DNA of 64,000 nucleotides from Karstenula rhodostoma CBS 690.94 (taxonomy: Eukaryota > Ascomycota > Dothideomycetes > Pleosporales > Didymosphaeriaceae), in the NCBI GenBank assembly GCA_010093485.1, contig MU001494.1:1891937-1955936 (forward strand), read 5' to 3'. Made by a program: the position numbers and the translations under genes. A model generated the notes under the pieces. The model was not told where the DNA came from. It searched no databases and saw only the letters and a program-made list of their open reading frames with translations. Numbering within the stretch: position 1 is the first letter of the stretch; every line of letters begins with the position of its first letter. Positions 45,915-59,091 of the stretch are shown piece by piece.

Positions 45915-48900
45915 GATCTCAAAAAGTCACGATAGGGATCATGTATCATACGAAGGCAGTGAAGGGTCGTGGTGCTGATGGGGCACGGGACTTTTTACCG
46001 TGACGAATGAGAAACGTCAGTCTCGATATACCTAGTCCGAAATAGCTTAGTTGTCATACATCGCTATTACGTCCATTGCATAAAAACCATTTTCAAGATC
46101 GAGGATCCTGTGACAATCGGGACCTTGCTGTATTTCACCATCCTTCCATATGGAACACATTGTGAGTCATGGAGAATTGTGGTACCTTCCATGCACACGT
46201 GTCACCATCCAATCGTTGTGCTCTCCCAAAAGCAAAGGAGCATGCAATGATCAGGCCAATCACATTGCAGCTTTGTTTATCAACTTAGCCAATGTAAATT
46301 ACCCCTGATGTCCACCTCGCAAATTGATCAAATTTGATACTTTGCGCGCTCAGGCAAGCCGCGGCAAAACACAGTAACCTCGCAAATTGATGTTTCTGAT
46401 ATTGAAGGTTCCGAACAGCACCCGGTACTAGGTTGGGCAGATGGAAGTCAAATTATTCAGCGCCGGTGGTACGATCTACGATGGTCCGAAAGTAGCATAA
46501 CATGCCATACTTTCCCCAGGTCTCTTGATTATAAACTACCCAGAAAAGGCAGTGCCAACACCCGAATCCGAGGCTTCTGCAGGCAACGATAGCACTGGTA
46601 AAACTGCGAAAACAACTCACAGGACAGAGCTGTGCAGGCTATGCGCTGCATAATTTTGATGAAAACCCCTTCTACGCTCATCCTGCCAGACAGGCGGTTC
46701 AATGGGCACACGACATATTCTCTATACGGGTTCCGAACCATCGGTAAACGAATCCTGAGCGACATGGCGTCCTTCAGCAGAGATCCTAGTTCCTGAACCG
46801 CTATGAACTCAACTGATGGCGCCTGCCTATACCCAAAGAGAAGTAGTCATGGTGTGACTTAATACTCCTTCCGCCCAAGAAGCTTGGCGATTCCAATGTA
46901 AGGGTTATCGCTGACCAACCTCACAATTTTCTGCGCCTTGAGCCGTTCCGCGCAGACGAAGTCCCCGTCTGGCATTTTCAGCTGGGGTTGAAAGACTTTC
47001 CTCTTCGTCGCCACAAAGCTCTGTATGGGTGCGCGACGAACAAGTCAAGCGAAAAAGAATGCGCTGCGGTCCTTAATCTCTAACATGAGCATACATCGAA
47101 CGTTAGCAGTGCCCATGGGTGATAGATCCGTGATGGAATGGCGACTGTCGCGGACGTTTGACGTTTGATTCGACTCGAAAAGTCTGTTGCAACACCAAAT
47201 TCCAGGACGTCACTGGAATACGAAGAACAAGAGTAAAGTTGAGGGTTAGCACGCACGCTCTCAAATGACCCGAGTAAGTCTGAATTCTAGCAAGTTGACT
47301 TGGCCTAAGTATATATAGGGCGAAGTTACGTTAAAGTTCGTGCGCCCGATAATCCGCCACTGCGCCAGTGTCCAAGACCACCCCCAGCGTTGAGAGCAAG
47401 ACAACCCAGCGTCGATCAGTCACATCGAACCCGCATTGTTTGTACTCAAGCCAATGTCTCCGCGAGGCTGATTCCAACCTTCGAAGATAAGGGCCTCACA
47501 TTCAACAGACATCTCTCAACACCACCTTCAACCCCTCCAACATCTTCCCCAGCTCTTCCTCAAGCGCCGCCACAGGCAGACAACCCAATGAAAAACAATA
47601 CGCCCCGGTGCGCGCACCAACCCGCTCCTGATCAGCCCCGCTTGGCCCATCACGCCTGGATGCAGCCGTACCCCGAAGAGCCGTCACTGAAGAACAGTAC
47701 GATCCGTTTCGCGCTGGCCGGGATAACGAGTACCGAACATTTGCCTTTACAGGCGCCCCCTACCATCCATCGAGCGAGTCATCCAGCCCGAAGACCTGTC
47801 CCTCGTCCCCGACTTCAAGCAGTATCTTTTCACCTACGGTATCCGTTCTTCTTCCTGGTGGTGAGTTGACGATTGCGGGGAAGCGTCCGAAGGCCAAGCG
47901 ACCTGCCCGCTCGTGCCGCGCCCGCCAAACACCGGAATACATGCGTGGGCGTATTCGGCTACCAGGTTCCGAAGCAGACTCGGTGTGTTCGGAGGGAATC
48001 TCGTGACATTGCAATGCTTCGTTCTGACAAGGTTAGCTAGGTCTACTGCGCTGCGGGAACAAACAACTTACAAGAAAACCACCGCCGTGGTTGTTTCGAA
48101 CGCGTCTGGCCTGCCCTCTTGGCTAAATCCCGAAGGTAGTCCCGAAGGATAACCGGAAGGACACAGGTCTTGCTACCATCGACGTTCGACCTCGCAATGC
48201 CACATCCGGTGTGCGGCGCCGCAGCATAAGATATACGGTACGGGACTCGCCATAGGCTCGTCGCTGACTGGATCGAAGGCTCGGCCAGAATCGTGCGGAC
48301 ACATTGCCGCAGAGGACCCCCGCTTGCCACCGGTGGCGCACAGATGTGCAACCAAGGCGTTGTTTTTACCCGATCCTTTTTTTACATCGCCAGGAAGGGG
48401 AAAAAAGGCGTTTTCTGTGCTTTAACGTTATAGCGAACGGACCGCACCCGTAGGTCTGCGAGAGGCGCTGGTAGGCGGCACGCTTTCAGAAACACGAAGT
48501 GGTGGTGGAGAGAAAAGAAAGTGAGAGCGGGCGGCAGGTGAGGGACTTTGAACGCGTCCGTTTGCCGTTTGCTCCGCACAGACCACGTGAAGCAGGAAGA
48601 CGTGCCGACGACGGAGCCTGGTTGCCTAGGTGAAGTGAGTGAGAAGATGGGCGAGATACCGAGACTACCCGTCCTTGCCACTTTGCGTCAATGCAACTCA
48701 ATGGCCTGGGAACACAAACCAGGACGAGCATAAGCCGTTCGCAGTAGCTCAAGATTGTCCAGACCTGACTTGACCGTATATTCTTTCGAGGGTAGTCCCC
48801 CAATGGAAGTAACAGCGATGCCCACGATCACACATACGAAAACAGACAGCCGAAACATCCAACAGACGTATCTTGCCCTAGTAATACCTACCTACGCAAT

Positions 48901-48971
48901 CCATCTCAACCTAGAGAGGGCTTGGGTGACGGAACACTGCACAATGGTATGCAAACAAATGGATGAAGATC
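45915..48971. other. Gene-poor 3-kb stretch with one coding-like segment
   Basis: Left part (45.9-47.3 kb) is AT-richer than average and holds nothing recognisable. Around 47490-47870 the plus strand shows C-ended codons in changing frames (NTTFNPSNIFPSSS, then QYDPFRAGRDNEY, and IERVIQPEDLSLVPDFKQYL ahead of a GTGAGT donor). This may be an undetected multi-exon gene or a decayed one; I could not assemble a consistent model or name a family. 48.0-48.9 kb shows nothing clear. Confidence 0.4.
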
Positions 48972-51810
48972 TCAGACCCACCCATCGCGTTCTCTCTCGT
49001 CTTTACCCCCAGCACTCCCTTTGAACCACCCAACTCCGACATTTGCCACGCCCTTCCACCGTTCCACACTACACTTTTTCGTAAACCTGTACTGGCTCTC
49101 ACGGCTACGCTCCAGACGCTGCTTGAACGGTGTCTCACCCGAAAGACCGAGCCCTCTAAGCTCCATGTCCTCTCGCACCTCCGCTTCGCGGAAGCCCAGC
49201 GCAGATCGGTTGCCTCTCCTTGAGTTCGTTGAGTTACCGCTGAGAACGTTGTTTGCCCTCGTGCCAAGCGTCTCGTTCGACCGGACCTCTCTGAGACGGC
49301 TTTGTAGGTCTGCCACGTCGCCTTCGGCCAGTATCTTCCCTTTTCGATTGCTCGGTGGGGTATGGTAATCGAAATTGGAGTTTACTTTTCGAATACTGTA
49401 TTTTCGAGGGCTTTGGTCGAGGATCTTACCCAAGTCCTGGATTTCTTCGGCTTGTGCGCGCATACGATCGAGTGACTGCATGCGTGGAGCAGCGAAAGCG
49501 CGACCTTGAACAGAGCGCGACGGACGGCGACCCAGGCGGGGTGGAGAATGGCCACGTTGATAGGTATTTGCAGTACGCTTTTCTTCGATGGCGGCGGCGA
49601 CCTGGGCTACCGAGTTGGGTACGACATCAAGAGAATTCTGTGGCGAGCGTGAGTTGACGGTATGAAATTGCGGAGGCGCATGCGTGGATAGAGTGGGCTG
49701 GCGAACGTACCATGTGGATGAGTACGATTGGTATCTGGACCGTGACGAACTTTCTATGCCACTTTAGTCTCCTTCGCCAGATTCACTTGTGCAGTGCAGG
49801 ACAACGCACGTGTGAGAGGATCCCACTATGACATTGAGGAAGTAGCGAACTTCGAAATACTTCCCTGGTCCGGGTCAGTGACTCGTAGGATATGCGGTCG
49901 CTGTTTTTGTGCATACCACACTTCACTGTGGCGTGTCCGCGAGGTACCTCTAGGTCGCATGTGCGGATATGCGAGCTGTGGGCAGAAACTCCGTGCCACC
50001 CAGCAGCACCCTGTTTGATGATGGATTTGCTGAGAATAGACTTTTCGTTGCTGTCAAAGATACGAGCCTGGCTCGCTGACTTTTCCATTGTAGAAGCGGC
50101 TGCCTGGTGTTATCTCATGTCAGCAAGCCACTCCACACGTCGTGATCTCGCGACAAACATGTTTGTAACAAAGAATATCTCGTTCAAGATGCAACTCGAT
50201 CTTCTTGATCGTCTTTCGGCTATTGTTGGCAACATGTACGTCCACGTATATGGTGGTTCCGCTGACCCATACTTGTCGGTGCAAGCCGGCTGTCAAGCGA
50301 ACAATCTCAAGCGAGGTATCGCGAGGCTTTATCCACTCGTCAGACGCGGTGAGAGGGCTCGGAAGAGACATGAGGGCCTTCTCGGCTGGATCGTCGTCAA
50401 CAAAATCCATGTATAGCGGTGTATCACTCACGATCATAGACAGACAGCACCGAAATATCGTCCGACACCCTTACGATGTATTGCTTTCCTTGGTCACGGA
50501 TGAGCAGGGAGACGCAGAGAACGTATCGAATCCGGGCATTCTTGGACTGGAAAGGTGGTGGGCCGACGTTGAGCGGCAGGCTCATCGAGAATGGTAGGTT
50601 GGTAATAGAGGGCACCACATGCCAGAACGGGTCGTCGCGTCCGATCTGTTCCTGGCTGTCCACCATGTTTTGTGGCGGTGGGTTGTCTTGATCAATGAGT
50701 TCCGTCGCCAGATTAAGAAATACGGATCGTCTGTTTCCAGTCATTTCTTCAAGCCCAAGTAGGTCAATGGATATGCGTGCAATGGCCAGTGTCTTCTTAT
50801 GTCGTGTTCGGTCGGCATCATCCACATTGATCTGGGCAGTGCCATCAATCGACCCCCCTCCAACGAACAGGCTTGCTGAAAGATCTAGTCCTAGATGCAC
50901 GCGGGGATGTCGGTGTGAGGGATACTCTAATAAATCGGCGGAAAGCGGCTCACGTATAAATGTCCGAGATGGTGGGCGCCGACAGGTATCATGCGCGACA
51001 GGGGCTGCAAGGTTGCGAAGAGGCGATTGTGATTGCCCGCGTCGAGGTATGGTATTACCGGCGCCGCAAGGCGGAGGTAGAGGTATCGTAGGAACGTTGT
51101 TGAGAGACGGGCGTTGAGGAATCAAGGATGCGTTTGGTAGAGGTATCCGATTTCTCGATGCACTGCGCGCCCTTGTCCTGGAAGATGATCGGGGCGGAAT
51201 GCTGCCAGGTGGAATGCTATATATGCTGGAAATGCTTAAGTCTGCCGGCGGTGGTGTTCTACTGCAATCATGGATTAGCACGCACACGGTATATCGCGGG
51301 CGCCAGATTGACCCACGAAGCCTCTCCAGTTGTTTGAGAGGATCGCCCTCGGTGCGCTGATCTAACGCCATTGCTGTCGATGCTCGTTTTTCTGTCAGGC
51401 TCTCTGTTCTCTGCAAGTCGCGCGTCAAGGCTAGGCCGCCTCGATGCAACAGACGGTTTTCGCGTCAATTCGTTTCGTGATGCGCTTCGCGGAAGGTATC
51501 TGTCAGAAAGAAGTCTGCTTGGTATAGTATCGGCCAGACTTGGCTCAGTAAGCTCGCGAATGTCGGACAATGGGCGCGTCCTTGCCCAAGACGTGATGTT
51601 GCTTGAATGGACTCTGGACTCCCCACTGCCGCCGCTCACCATGCCTCTACTGTCGAACCCCTCTGATTCAGACGGTGTTGGGTGTACAGAGCTGGTCGCT
51701 CGCTCAAGTGAAAGACGAGCCTCGGAGGGAGGACCTTTGCCTGGAGGTGGCTGCGGGTGACCTGATCCCTTCAGCACCCAGCCCGCAAATTCGGACAAGG
51801 CCAATGGCAT
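48972..51810 (-). CDS. Arrestin-domain (alpha-arrestin-like) protein
   Basis: Seven exons (51810-51317, 51261-50432, 50385-50159, 50103-49917, 49864-49810, 49753-49711, 49637-48972) give about 833 residues. The first ~300 residues are Ser/Pro/Arg-rich and disordered. An arrestin N-like fold begins near HPRVHLGLDLSASLFVGGG. The C-terminal arrestin part is assembled from short exons: ALMSLPSPLTASDEW, HRQVWVSGTTIYVDVHVANN, KTIKKIELHLERDI, HVNVAT-type strands and FVTVQIPIVLIHM. A basic helical tail follows. Fungal alpha-arrestins act as adaptors for Rsp5 in nutrient-transporter endocytosis; I saw no clear PPxY in the core. Exact start is uncertain. Confidence 0.82.
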
Positions 51811-53979
51811 ATGGTCAGCTGCAGCGATGCGTGTAGAGTTGGGATCGGCTGTGAATGGCTTCGCGAATACGGACTGAGCGCAGGCGCGAGGCGTAGCGAT
51901 TAGATGCTGACCAGATGATGTCTGTTTGTGCGGGATCCGATGCTGCTGGAAAAGTCATGTGAGACTATGTCGATGCTCGATATCCAAGGGGTTATTTGAG
52001 GGTCGCATGCCGTTGGCGCGATGCGTGCGGTGTACATGGTGCTGAGGCGGCTGCATGCGTCACGGTGAGGTGGAAGGAGGTGTGTTCCTGCCGGGGGTGA
52101 CACGGTAGACGGAAGGAGCGATGATCGAAGAAGGAAAGAAGGAAAGACGCATTGAGAAGGCATGTATTCATTCTGTTACTGCGCATCCCCAGTATCATTC
52201 AAATTGTTGCAATATTCCCTTCCAGGATTCCAATGCCGTCACGTGCGAACGGCCTCGAAACTGGACTCACATGGAGTTTGCGATTCATGCCAAAGACACC
52301 CAGTTGCCACTGCCTCGCAGCTCTGCGATCAGCACACATGTGGACATTGACTCGCTGTGTAGGTTTTGGTCGTAGTCGGACCGAACTGGACCCCAACTCG
52401 CGATGCGCAAAACCTGGGCGGTTCGGAATGAAATTGGGGAGCAACGTGACCTGCGAGGCCATCCCTATGCAGTTAACCAAGCGCACACAGTGCACAAGTC
52501 GGAATAGCGGATGCGCCAGCCCTCACCACACCTATGCTGGAAGGGCTCTAGACGGCTGTGCCTCTATGTAGAACTTGACAACAAATGCGTGTCGACTGCT
52601 CTTTCGTCGGCGATGCGAGCGAGCGGTGAGGTGTGCCAGCGTTCCTCTATTCCATGGTCATGATGCAGGACACAGTCCTCACACAGTACTGTGTGCACCA
52701 TCCGGCACATCCGAGGCTTCGCCGGATTGCCTGATCAGAATTAGAAGAGCAGGACCTGGCCAGGTGGACGGGCCAAGGCCGTCGTCGGGGGGCGTGAAGC
52801 GTGTGCAGGCCCAAGCGATGGCTGAGGCCCGGCGACGAAGGGGGCGACCAGCGGCCTCGCAACTGCGGCCAGCCAGGAGAGGGCGTCTGGTTCCCCACGG
52901 GCAACGTCCATCTCTTGGACAAAGAAAGCCATACGCCGTGCGTTATCAGATCAGGATTCAAGCTCGAGTCCCTGCAGGCGTCAGCCTTACGGCGAGAGGC
53001 CCAGTGACCTCATGGCGCTAGGGCGCGATGCATACGTCTCACGGCGGGTGGTCGCTGTCCGCCGGCGTCGGGTTGCATGTTCGGAGTGCGAGGTGGGCAG
53101 GCGGCGGTCGGGTGTCCAGGGTGCCAGCGTGGGTGCTTTCGTGTGCGGAAAGCTGGCAGCGCGTCGCGCAGCAGGCGAGGAGTGCAGCTGTCAAACTCCG
53201 AGCGTGCGGTCGCTGGCAGTCGGGCTGTTAAGAGCATCGAGGCGGGCGTGGGCAGCGCTCCGCCAAGGGCCTTGTTGCGTGGAGATGCCGGAGATGCACG
53301 ACGAAGGCGTGAGGATTTGTGCGCCTTACCGCTCGCAGTGAAGCGATCCCGTTAGCGTGGTCAAGCACCGATGGGCCTGCAGCTCGCCTCGGCGCACTGG
53401 TGAGCGCCCCGCCATGGTGCGTGTGCAGTGGCAGTGGCAGCGCAGACAGACTCGTCGGCTGCGAAGAGTTTTCGTCGCGCGGGCAGATTGCATTGCTGGC
53501 GGCGGCAGCCTCTCGGCACGCACACACACCCTGCCGGCCTGCCATTCGCACGCCGCCTGCACTGCACACTGCACACTGCACACTGCACAGTCGAGGCGTC
53601 CACCAGCCCAGAGCCAGCCCAGCGCCAGCGGCCCTCCCTCGTGCTATCGATAGCCCGTACCCGTGACGCAGGCCCTGCGCCGGCCCCTTTGGATCGCTGC
53701 TCTCCCGCCTCCGCTGGACGTTTGTTTCCTTTACATAAAGTCTTACCTCACAGCATCGGCGCGCGACCACCCACAGCTCCCCTAGCAGCCCTCCTTATCA
53801 GTCATTATCAACAGCTTCCACACACACGTGCACTCCGCCGACCCGCCGTTGCGGCTGTCCATACCGCGCGCTTAGCCCTCCAGAGCTCTCCCCGGCCATC
53901 TCGTCCTCCAGCCTGTCGCGTCACGCTGCGCTTGGCGTCTGTGCCCCTCCTATCGTCCGGAGGGGCACGCTGCCCGCAG
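51811..53979. other. Promoter-rich divergent stretch
   Basis: 2.2 kb between the divergent arrestin-like and bZIP genes. Long frames on both strands around 52.6-53.9 kb come from GC-rich, low-complexity sequence and show no family pattern. It probably holds a long 5' leader for the bZIP gene, with C-rich tracts and an upstream 7-bp tandem repeat. Confidence 0.45.
53561..53588. repeat. 7-bp tandem repeat (ACTGCAC)4
   Basis: Four exact ACTGCAC units about 390 bp upstream of the bZIP start codon. Outside coding sequence; likely variable in copy number. Confidence 0.85.
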
Positions 53980-55427
53980 ATGGGTGATAGTCTCTCAGCA
54001 GATATGACGGCCGCCGTGGGCAAGACCGAGGTCGAGCGCGATGGCTCGACCTCGTCCATTGCCTCGTCGCCCGAGCCCGAGCCCGCCGCATATACCCAGG
54101 ACAACCCGCAGCAGCAGCAGAAGCGCAAGGGCGGCCGCAAGCCTGTGAGCTACCCCTCGTGTCTGGCGCGCTGGGAACCGCCATGTCCAAGTCCCCGCTA
54201 ACCCGCTCCAAGATATATGCCACCTCCGAGGAGCGCAAGCAGCGCAACCGCCAGGCCCAGGCTGCCTTCCGCGAGCGACGCACCGAGTACATCAAGCAGC
54301 TCGAAAGCACCATCAAGCACCATGAGGAGACGCTGCAGAACCTGCAACAGAGCCACCGCAGTGCTGCCGACGAGTGTTTGATGCTCCGGTACAAGAACTC
54401 GCTGCTGGAAAGGATCTTGCTTGAGAAAGGTACCCACACGTCCAGACATGCTGTTCATGGCTGCTGGTCTGACAAGACGCAGGTATTGACGTCCAGGCCG
54501 AGCTACAAGCAAAGACTGGCAGTCCTAATCTAGGTCCCACGCGCCAATCCGCCCCTGCAACCGCTTCACCAAATCAACCTCCGCTCCAGCAGCGTGCAAT
54601 GTTGAACAGACAGCAACAGAATCGCCGATCACTGGGAGGGCTGTCCAAGCCTGAAGGCGTGCATAGTTTGCCCATGATTCAACCCGACGGAGCAATCCCG
54701 AATCGTTCACCACTGTCGCAGCCTACCCCCGGCTCGCATCTACCCTCGCCCGTCGCATCGGCTACGCGCTCGCCGAACTTCATTGCCCAAGGCACATCAG
54801 TCTCTCCCAACTTTGGGTCCATTCCTCCGCAACAACAGCCTCAGCGGCACCAGCAATTGCAGCCGCAACCGCCTAGATCCCAGTTCACTCCCATATTGGG
54901 CCCACAGCGGCCGTCCGTCATCACAAACCAAGCATCCTCGAATGGTTTATCGAGCGCATCCACGGGTAGCGGAGCGAGCGTAATGACCCAGAGCAGCACC
55001 GCAGGTGGACCACAGTCATACTTCCCGACTCCATATTCGGAGCACATGACTCAACTAGGCAAGCTGTCCCGTTCCCATTTAGGGTGTAGGCCTTTGCATC
55101 CTAGGCTGATTTCGTTGTGTAGAGCAAGAGTACGATGAGCAAAACGACATGCTCGACCAGGAGGACCCTAGCGACCATTCCGCCGGGCCTGGTCCGTACC
55201 CACATCCCTTCCAGTCGAACTCGATGCAATCCCAAAGCATGCAGCCTCCGATGCCACCCGCGCAGAACCCCCCGTACACAAATAATGGCCCAGTATCGGC
55301 CAACGACGCAAACCATGCGTTCAATGGGATGAATCATCTCTTCGACCCTTACGATCCAATGCTAGATGCGGATCCATTTGGACTGTCTGCCAGCATGCAC
55401 TTTCCGACCATGTACGAATCGAGATGA
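53980..55427 (+). CDS. bZIP transcription factor, Yap/AP-1-like
   Basis: Four exons, 53980-54144, 54213-54429, 54483-55058 and 55123-55427, give 420 residues. The first splice joins KGGRKP to IYATSEERKQRNRQ. The basic region carries the Yap/Pap1-type signature N-x2-A-Q-x2-F-R at N67-R75 (RQAQAAFRERR), then a leucine zipper from about residue 85 (YIKQLESTIKHHEETLQNL). The middle is Gln/Pro/Ser-rich; the tail ends DPMLDADPFGLSASMHFP, a possible activation segment. The last intron uses a GC donor. Related factors regulate stress, metal or secondary-metabolite genes; no Cys-rich oxidative-stress domain is seen, so the target set is unknown. Confidence 0.9.
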
Positions 55428-56780
55428 GGTACTGACTGTATCACACGTACGTGATCAGTACACATAATACACCAAAGGACGAACTCCGAACTTCTGTTCT
55501 CGGACTGTATGAAGACATTACGAGACCATGCTTACAATTCTTGGAACTTTTTGCGAACTGGCTTTGCTGTTCAAGCGGGCGTCAGAGTGAGTCATGCATG
55601 GTCGAGGATTCGACCACGGCGTTTGTTGTCCGAGGCACGGATTATCCCATGAAAGCCACGTGACTTTTTCTTTTCTCTGGATGGCGGCATTATCAAAAGT
55701 TCATGTTTAGGAAACCATTTTTAGCCTCTGGGGGTCGGAACTAGGGTAGGTTATTGCTACGGAAAGTGGCTTGGACAGTCACGATTTCACTGCTCCATAT
55801 TAGCGGTCTCCGCACGGGTCCATTCGATTGAGAGACTCAGCTTAGATACTGTGATCAATCACGGTCAAATCAACTTGATCTTTCCTCCATGTTCCTCGCG
55901 CTTGGATTAGTGAGACAAGCCCCAGACGGCTGTTGTACTGTGTGTTGATAAGATGAACGTCATTCCTACCCCGGACGCCTCATGTGTGGCTGCGGAGACG
56001 CACAGATCAAACTGCGAACCTGTTTCGCTGGGCTCTGACGTCGCCAAAGCTTCGCAGCACATGCAACAAGCGAGAACATGCGAAGGCAGCTTCTGCACCG
56101 ATTCGTGGCCAATTTGTGGCCAATTGCCTTGAGGACAGATACCTGCGCTGCTCCCGAGCATCAATCTGTTTTAGCTTTACGAGGTGGTCTGTTATTCGTG
56201 GACCGTCCGAGCTTGGCGCACTTTGCTGGGCCACAGACTTGATGTGTTACAGCAGAGATGGAGTGCAAGATTGTGACCAGAGACAAGTGTCGGCTTTGGA
56301 GAAGGTCATACGTTACTGCGTATTTAGATTGCGGTCATGGGAAGGCGTAGGCCTCTGTCGCTCAATCAACATCTGAAGTGAGGGGCAGCTGCCCGCTCTG
56401 CACGGAGGAGCACATCACTGCTTCCAAGTATTCTTAAGGTCGTAATCTGAACTGTAACATGTGTCACTCCGAGCCAGCTTTTCAGCATGCAAAATCAGCC
56501 ACAAGCAGGACATGCACAAAGAAATCCTGACTTGCTGAATGCTGAATGCATCGAGGTTCCGAGGGCTGCACGGGCCGCTATTGACTAAGCGAACAGCTCC
56601 ATCCACAATCGAAATTTACAGTCCATCCTCAACGCCAACTGCGACACGCTCCGAGCTATCCAACTGCATCTTGAGAGCCGCGACCCTTGCACACCAGGGC
56701 CCGCTCTCGCATTATTCACCGTCCTCCATCAGATTGAGCGTCTAGAAGGACAAGCGCGAAAGGCGCTTTAACTCCTCAAC
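55428..56780. other. Intergenic stretch
   Basis: 3' region of the bZIP gene and promoter of the STM1-like gene. No gene recognised in either strand. Confidence 0.5.
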
Positions 56781-58102
56781 ATGTCCATCGCTTCCAAGGT
56801 CCGTTACTCCACCTTGCGTCAGAGCCCCGCGAGAGCCTTTTGAGGTTCTTCGCGGCGCCCACGCAGCGCCCCAACCTTCCATTGAATACATTGCTAACCT
56901 TCTGCAGAACCTCTACGAGTTGCTGGGTGCGTCAAAATCACAGCGACACGCTCGCGAGACCTGAGAACCCCGCTAACGCCCGTGACAGGCAACGACCCAG
57001 AGCTCGACCCTGAGCGCGCTACCCCCCAGCCGCCGGTCAAGACTGTCGACAAGCCTGCTGCGAGAACCGGCAAGCGCAATGCTCCCGCCGAACCTCCTGC
57101 GCGGTCCGGCGCCGCTACCACTTCCTCCCGCCCTCCCCGGGACTCTGCCAACGCCAACGAGAACTGTACGTCTGCCTCCTTGAGCTCCGGCTACCACGCT
57201 GTGCTGTGACGGCCTCACTGGGCGGCACCTTCTTCCACTGGCACCCCCGCTAACATGTGCAGACATCCGGGATCGCAACGTAGGTGCGGATAAGAACCGC
57301 AGCCGAGGTGCAGGTTTCGACCGTGAGGGTGGTGATGCCCCTCGTGAAGGTGGCCGCGGACGTGGACGTGGTGGACGCGGAGGCCGCGGAGGCCGTGGTG
57401 GCGCTAGGGGCGACCGCCAGAGCCGTGCCGTTGTCGGGTATGTCATGCCTTTTGTTACTTTCCCGCTCTATATTGACTTTGACAAGCGACCACGACAAGC
57501 AAGTCGCTCACGGATGGGGAGCCACCGATGGCCCTGCCGAGCTGGCCGACGAGACCGCTGGCGAAGCCATCGCCCAGAAGGACGAGAAGGAGGCTGTCGC
57601 TGAGGACGCCGCTCCCGAGGCCGAGGCCGAGGCCGAGCCTGAGGACAAGACCAAGTCCTACGAGCAGTACCTTGCTGAGCTCGCCCAGAAGAAGCTTGAC
57701 CTTGGCGAACAGAAGGTGCGCAAGGCCAACGAAGGCAGCTCTGCCAAGTTCCCCGAGGGCAAGGCCGTCACCCGCGAGGAAGACGAAGACTACTTTGCCG
57801 GAACCGGAGGCAAGAAGCAGCGCACTCGTGAGCGCAAGGAGAAGGCTTTCGTTGAGCTCGACGGAGACCGTCTGCTCCAGCCTCCCCCTCGTGAGAACAC
57901 TGGCGGACGCGGCCGTGGTGGCCGTGGCCGTGGCGAGGGCCGTGGCGGTCGTGGCGGCGAGTTCCGTGGCCGTGGTCGCGGTGAAGGTCGTGGCGAAGGT
58001 CGCGGCGAGGGCCGTGGTGGCGGCGGACGTGGCCCCCGTGGTGGCGCCCAGTCCGGCCCCAACCTCAGCGACAACAACGCTTTCCCCAGCCTGGGTGCAT
58101 AG
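56781..58102 (+). CDS. STM1/SERBP1-like ribosome-associated RGG protein
   Basis: Five exons, 56781-56798, 56908-56926, 56989-57165, 57263-57437 and 57487-58102, give 334 residues. The first two exons encode only 12 codons, MSIASK and NLYELLG, the Stm1 N-terminal motif. The HABP4/PAI-RBP1 core follows (EQYLAELAQKKLDLGEQKVR, KFPEGKAVTREEDEDYF). Two RGG blocks flank it: GRGRGGRGGRGGRGGARG near residue 100 and a longer one before the end, which closes NLSDNNAFPSLGA. Family members clamp inactive 80S ribosomes and bind mRNA or G-quadruplexes in stress and TOR control. C-ended codon bias is extreme, as in highly expressed genes. Confidence 0.93.
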
Positions 58103-59091
58103 TGTGTTTCCAACCAGCGGAACTTGCATGACCTGCGGGAGTCATGCCCCCCTGATGGTTTAACGACCGTCATCTGAACAGTGCGAATGCAACATGAAAG
58201 GAAACGTGGGCCGATTGGCCGTCAGGACAAAAAGATATACGGATCTCACAAGGAACGGTGTGGCGGGCAAATCATCATCTACTTGGATGTGGTAGCTATG
58301 CTAAGCGCTTACTCCTTTTACTTAACTCTTTCACGAACCGTGCCATAAATGTGCTTTGTCCATGCTCATTGATGTACTACTAACTTGTTTCTCGCCGAGG
58401 GACACGCGTACCTCCCCCTCTCAAGTGCGCAGCGACCCACCATTAACAGCATCGCTGTCATTCCATGTCAAACCTCTACACTGAGATGGTACACCCCAGT
58501 CTCGAATGTCCCGCGTGCCGTCCAACCAGCACTGCCACGCCCCGAATCCCTGGAACGGCTCTTCGGCGTAGACCTCGGATGCCACATCCAGACCAGCATC
58601 ACCAAACAGGTCCCTGCGTAACCTCGCTACCCCCACCATTGCATTTTTGCACAAGTTCCCCGCGATTTCTGCGTCGGACAGGACTAGTAGTTAGTACTAT
58701 GACCAAAAAAAAAAGCCGCGAACACCGTGGGATAGGAAACCCAAGCGTGTGATGGATACGAAGGATTGTCGCCGGCATCTAGAACCCGCGCGCATGGTCT
58801 ACAGTGCAAAACCGTCTGGATCACAGACATAAAGGCAGAGAATAAAATCGAGGAGTACATTCGTGCGGCGAAAACCACCGCCAGACGCCGCGATGACGGC
58901 CATACGCATGATCCCATATCCGATGTATCGCCACCACTGCAAGATCTCCCTGTCCATGAAATATACCAGCCGGTCCCAGTCTCCTGAAACGCCGTGTCAT
59001 GCCATGCCATGTCATACCACGCTCGCGAACCATTGCCTGAAAATGCACGCCAGATAAAACTCCATGCTGCTTGAGCAAACTAAAGACACAT
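58103..59091. other. Convergent 3' stretch
   Basis: Between the stops of the STM1-like and RBR ligase genes. Nothing recognised; a CATGC/CATGCCATGC repeat lies near 58995-59010. Confidence 0.5.

Noticed and set aside
53228..54201. Several long frames on both strands before the bZIP gene
   Set aside because: GC-rich, low-complexity sequence; no conserved pattern and they overlap the likely 5' leader.
57455..58129. 224-codon minus-strand frame, Ala/Thr/Leu-rich
   Set aside because: It is the complement of the RGG-repeat coding exon of the STM1-like gene; the repetitive GC-rich sequence keeps the opposite frame open.
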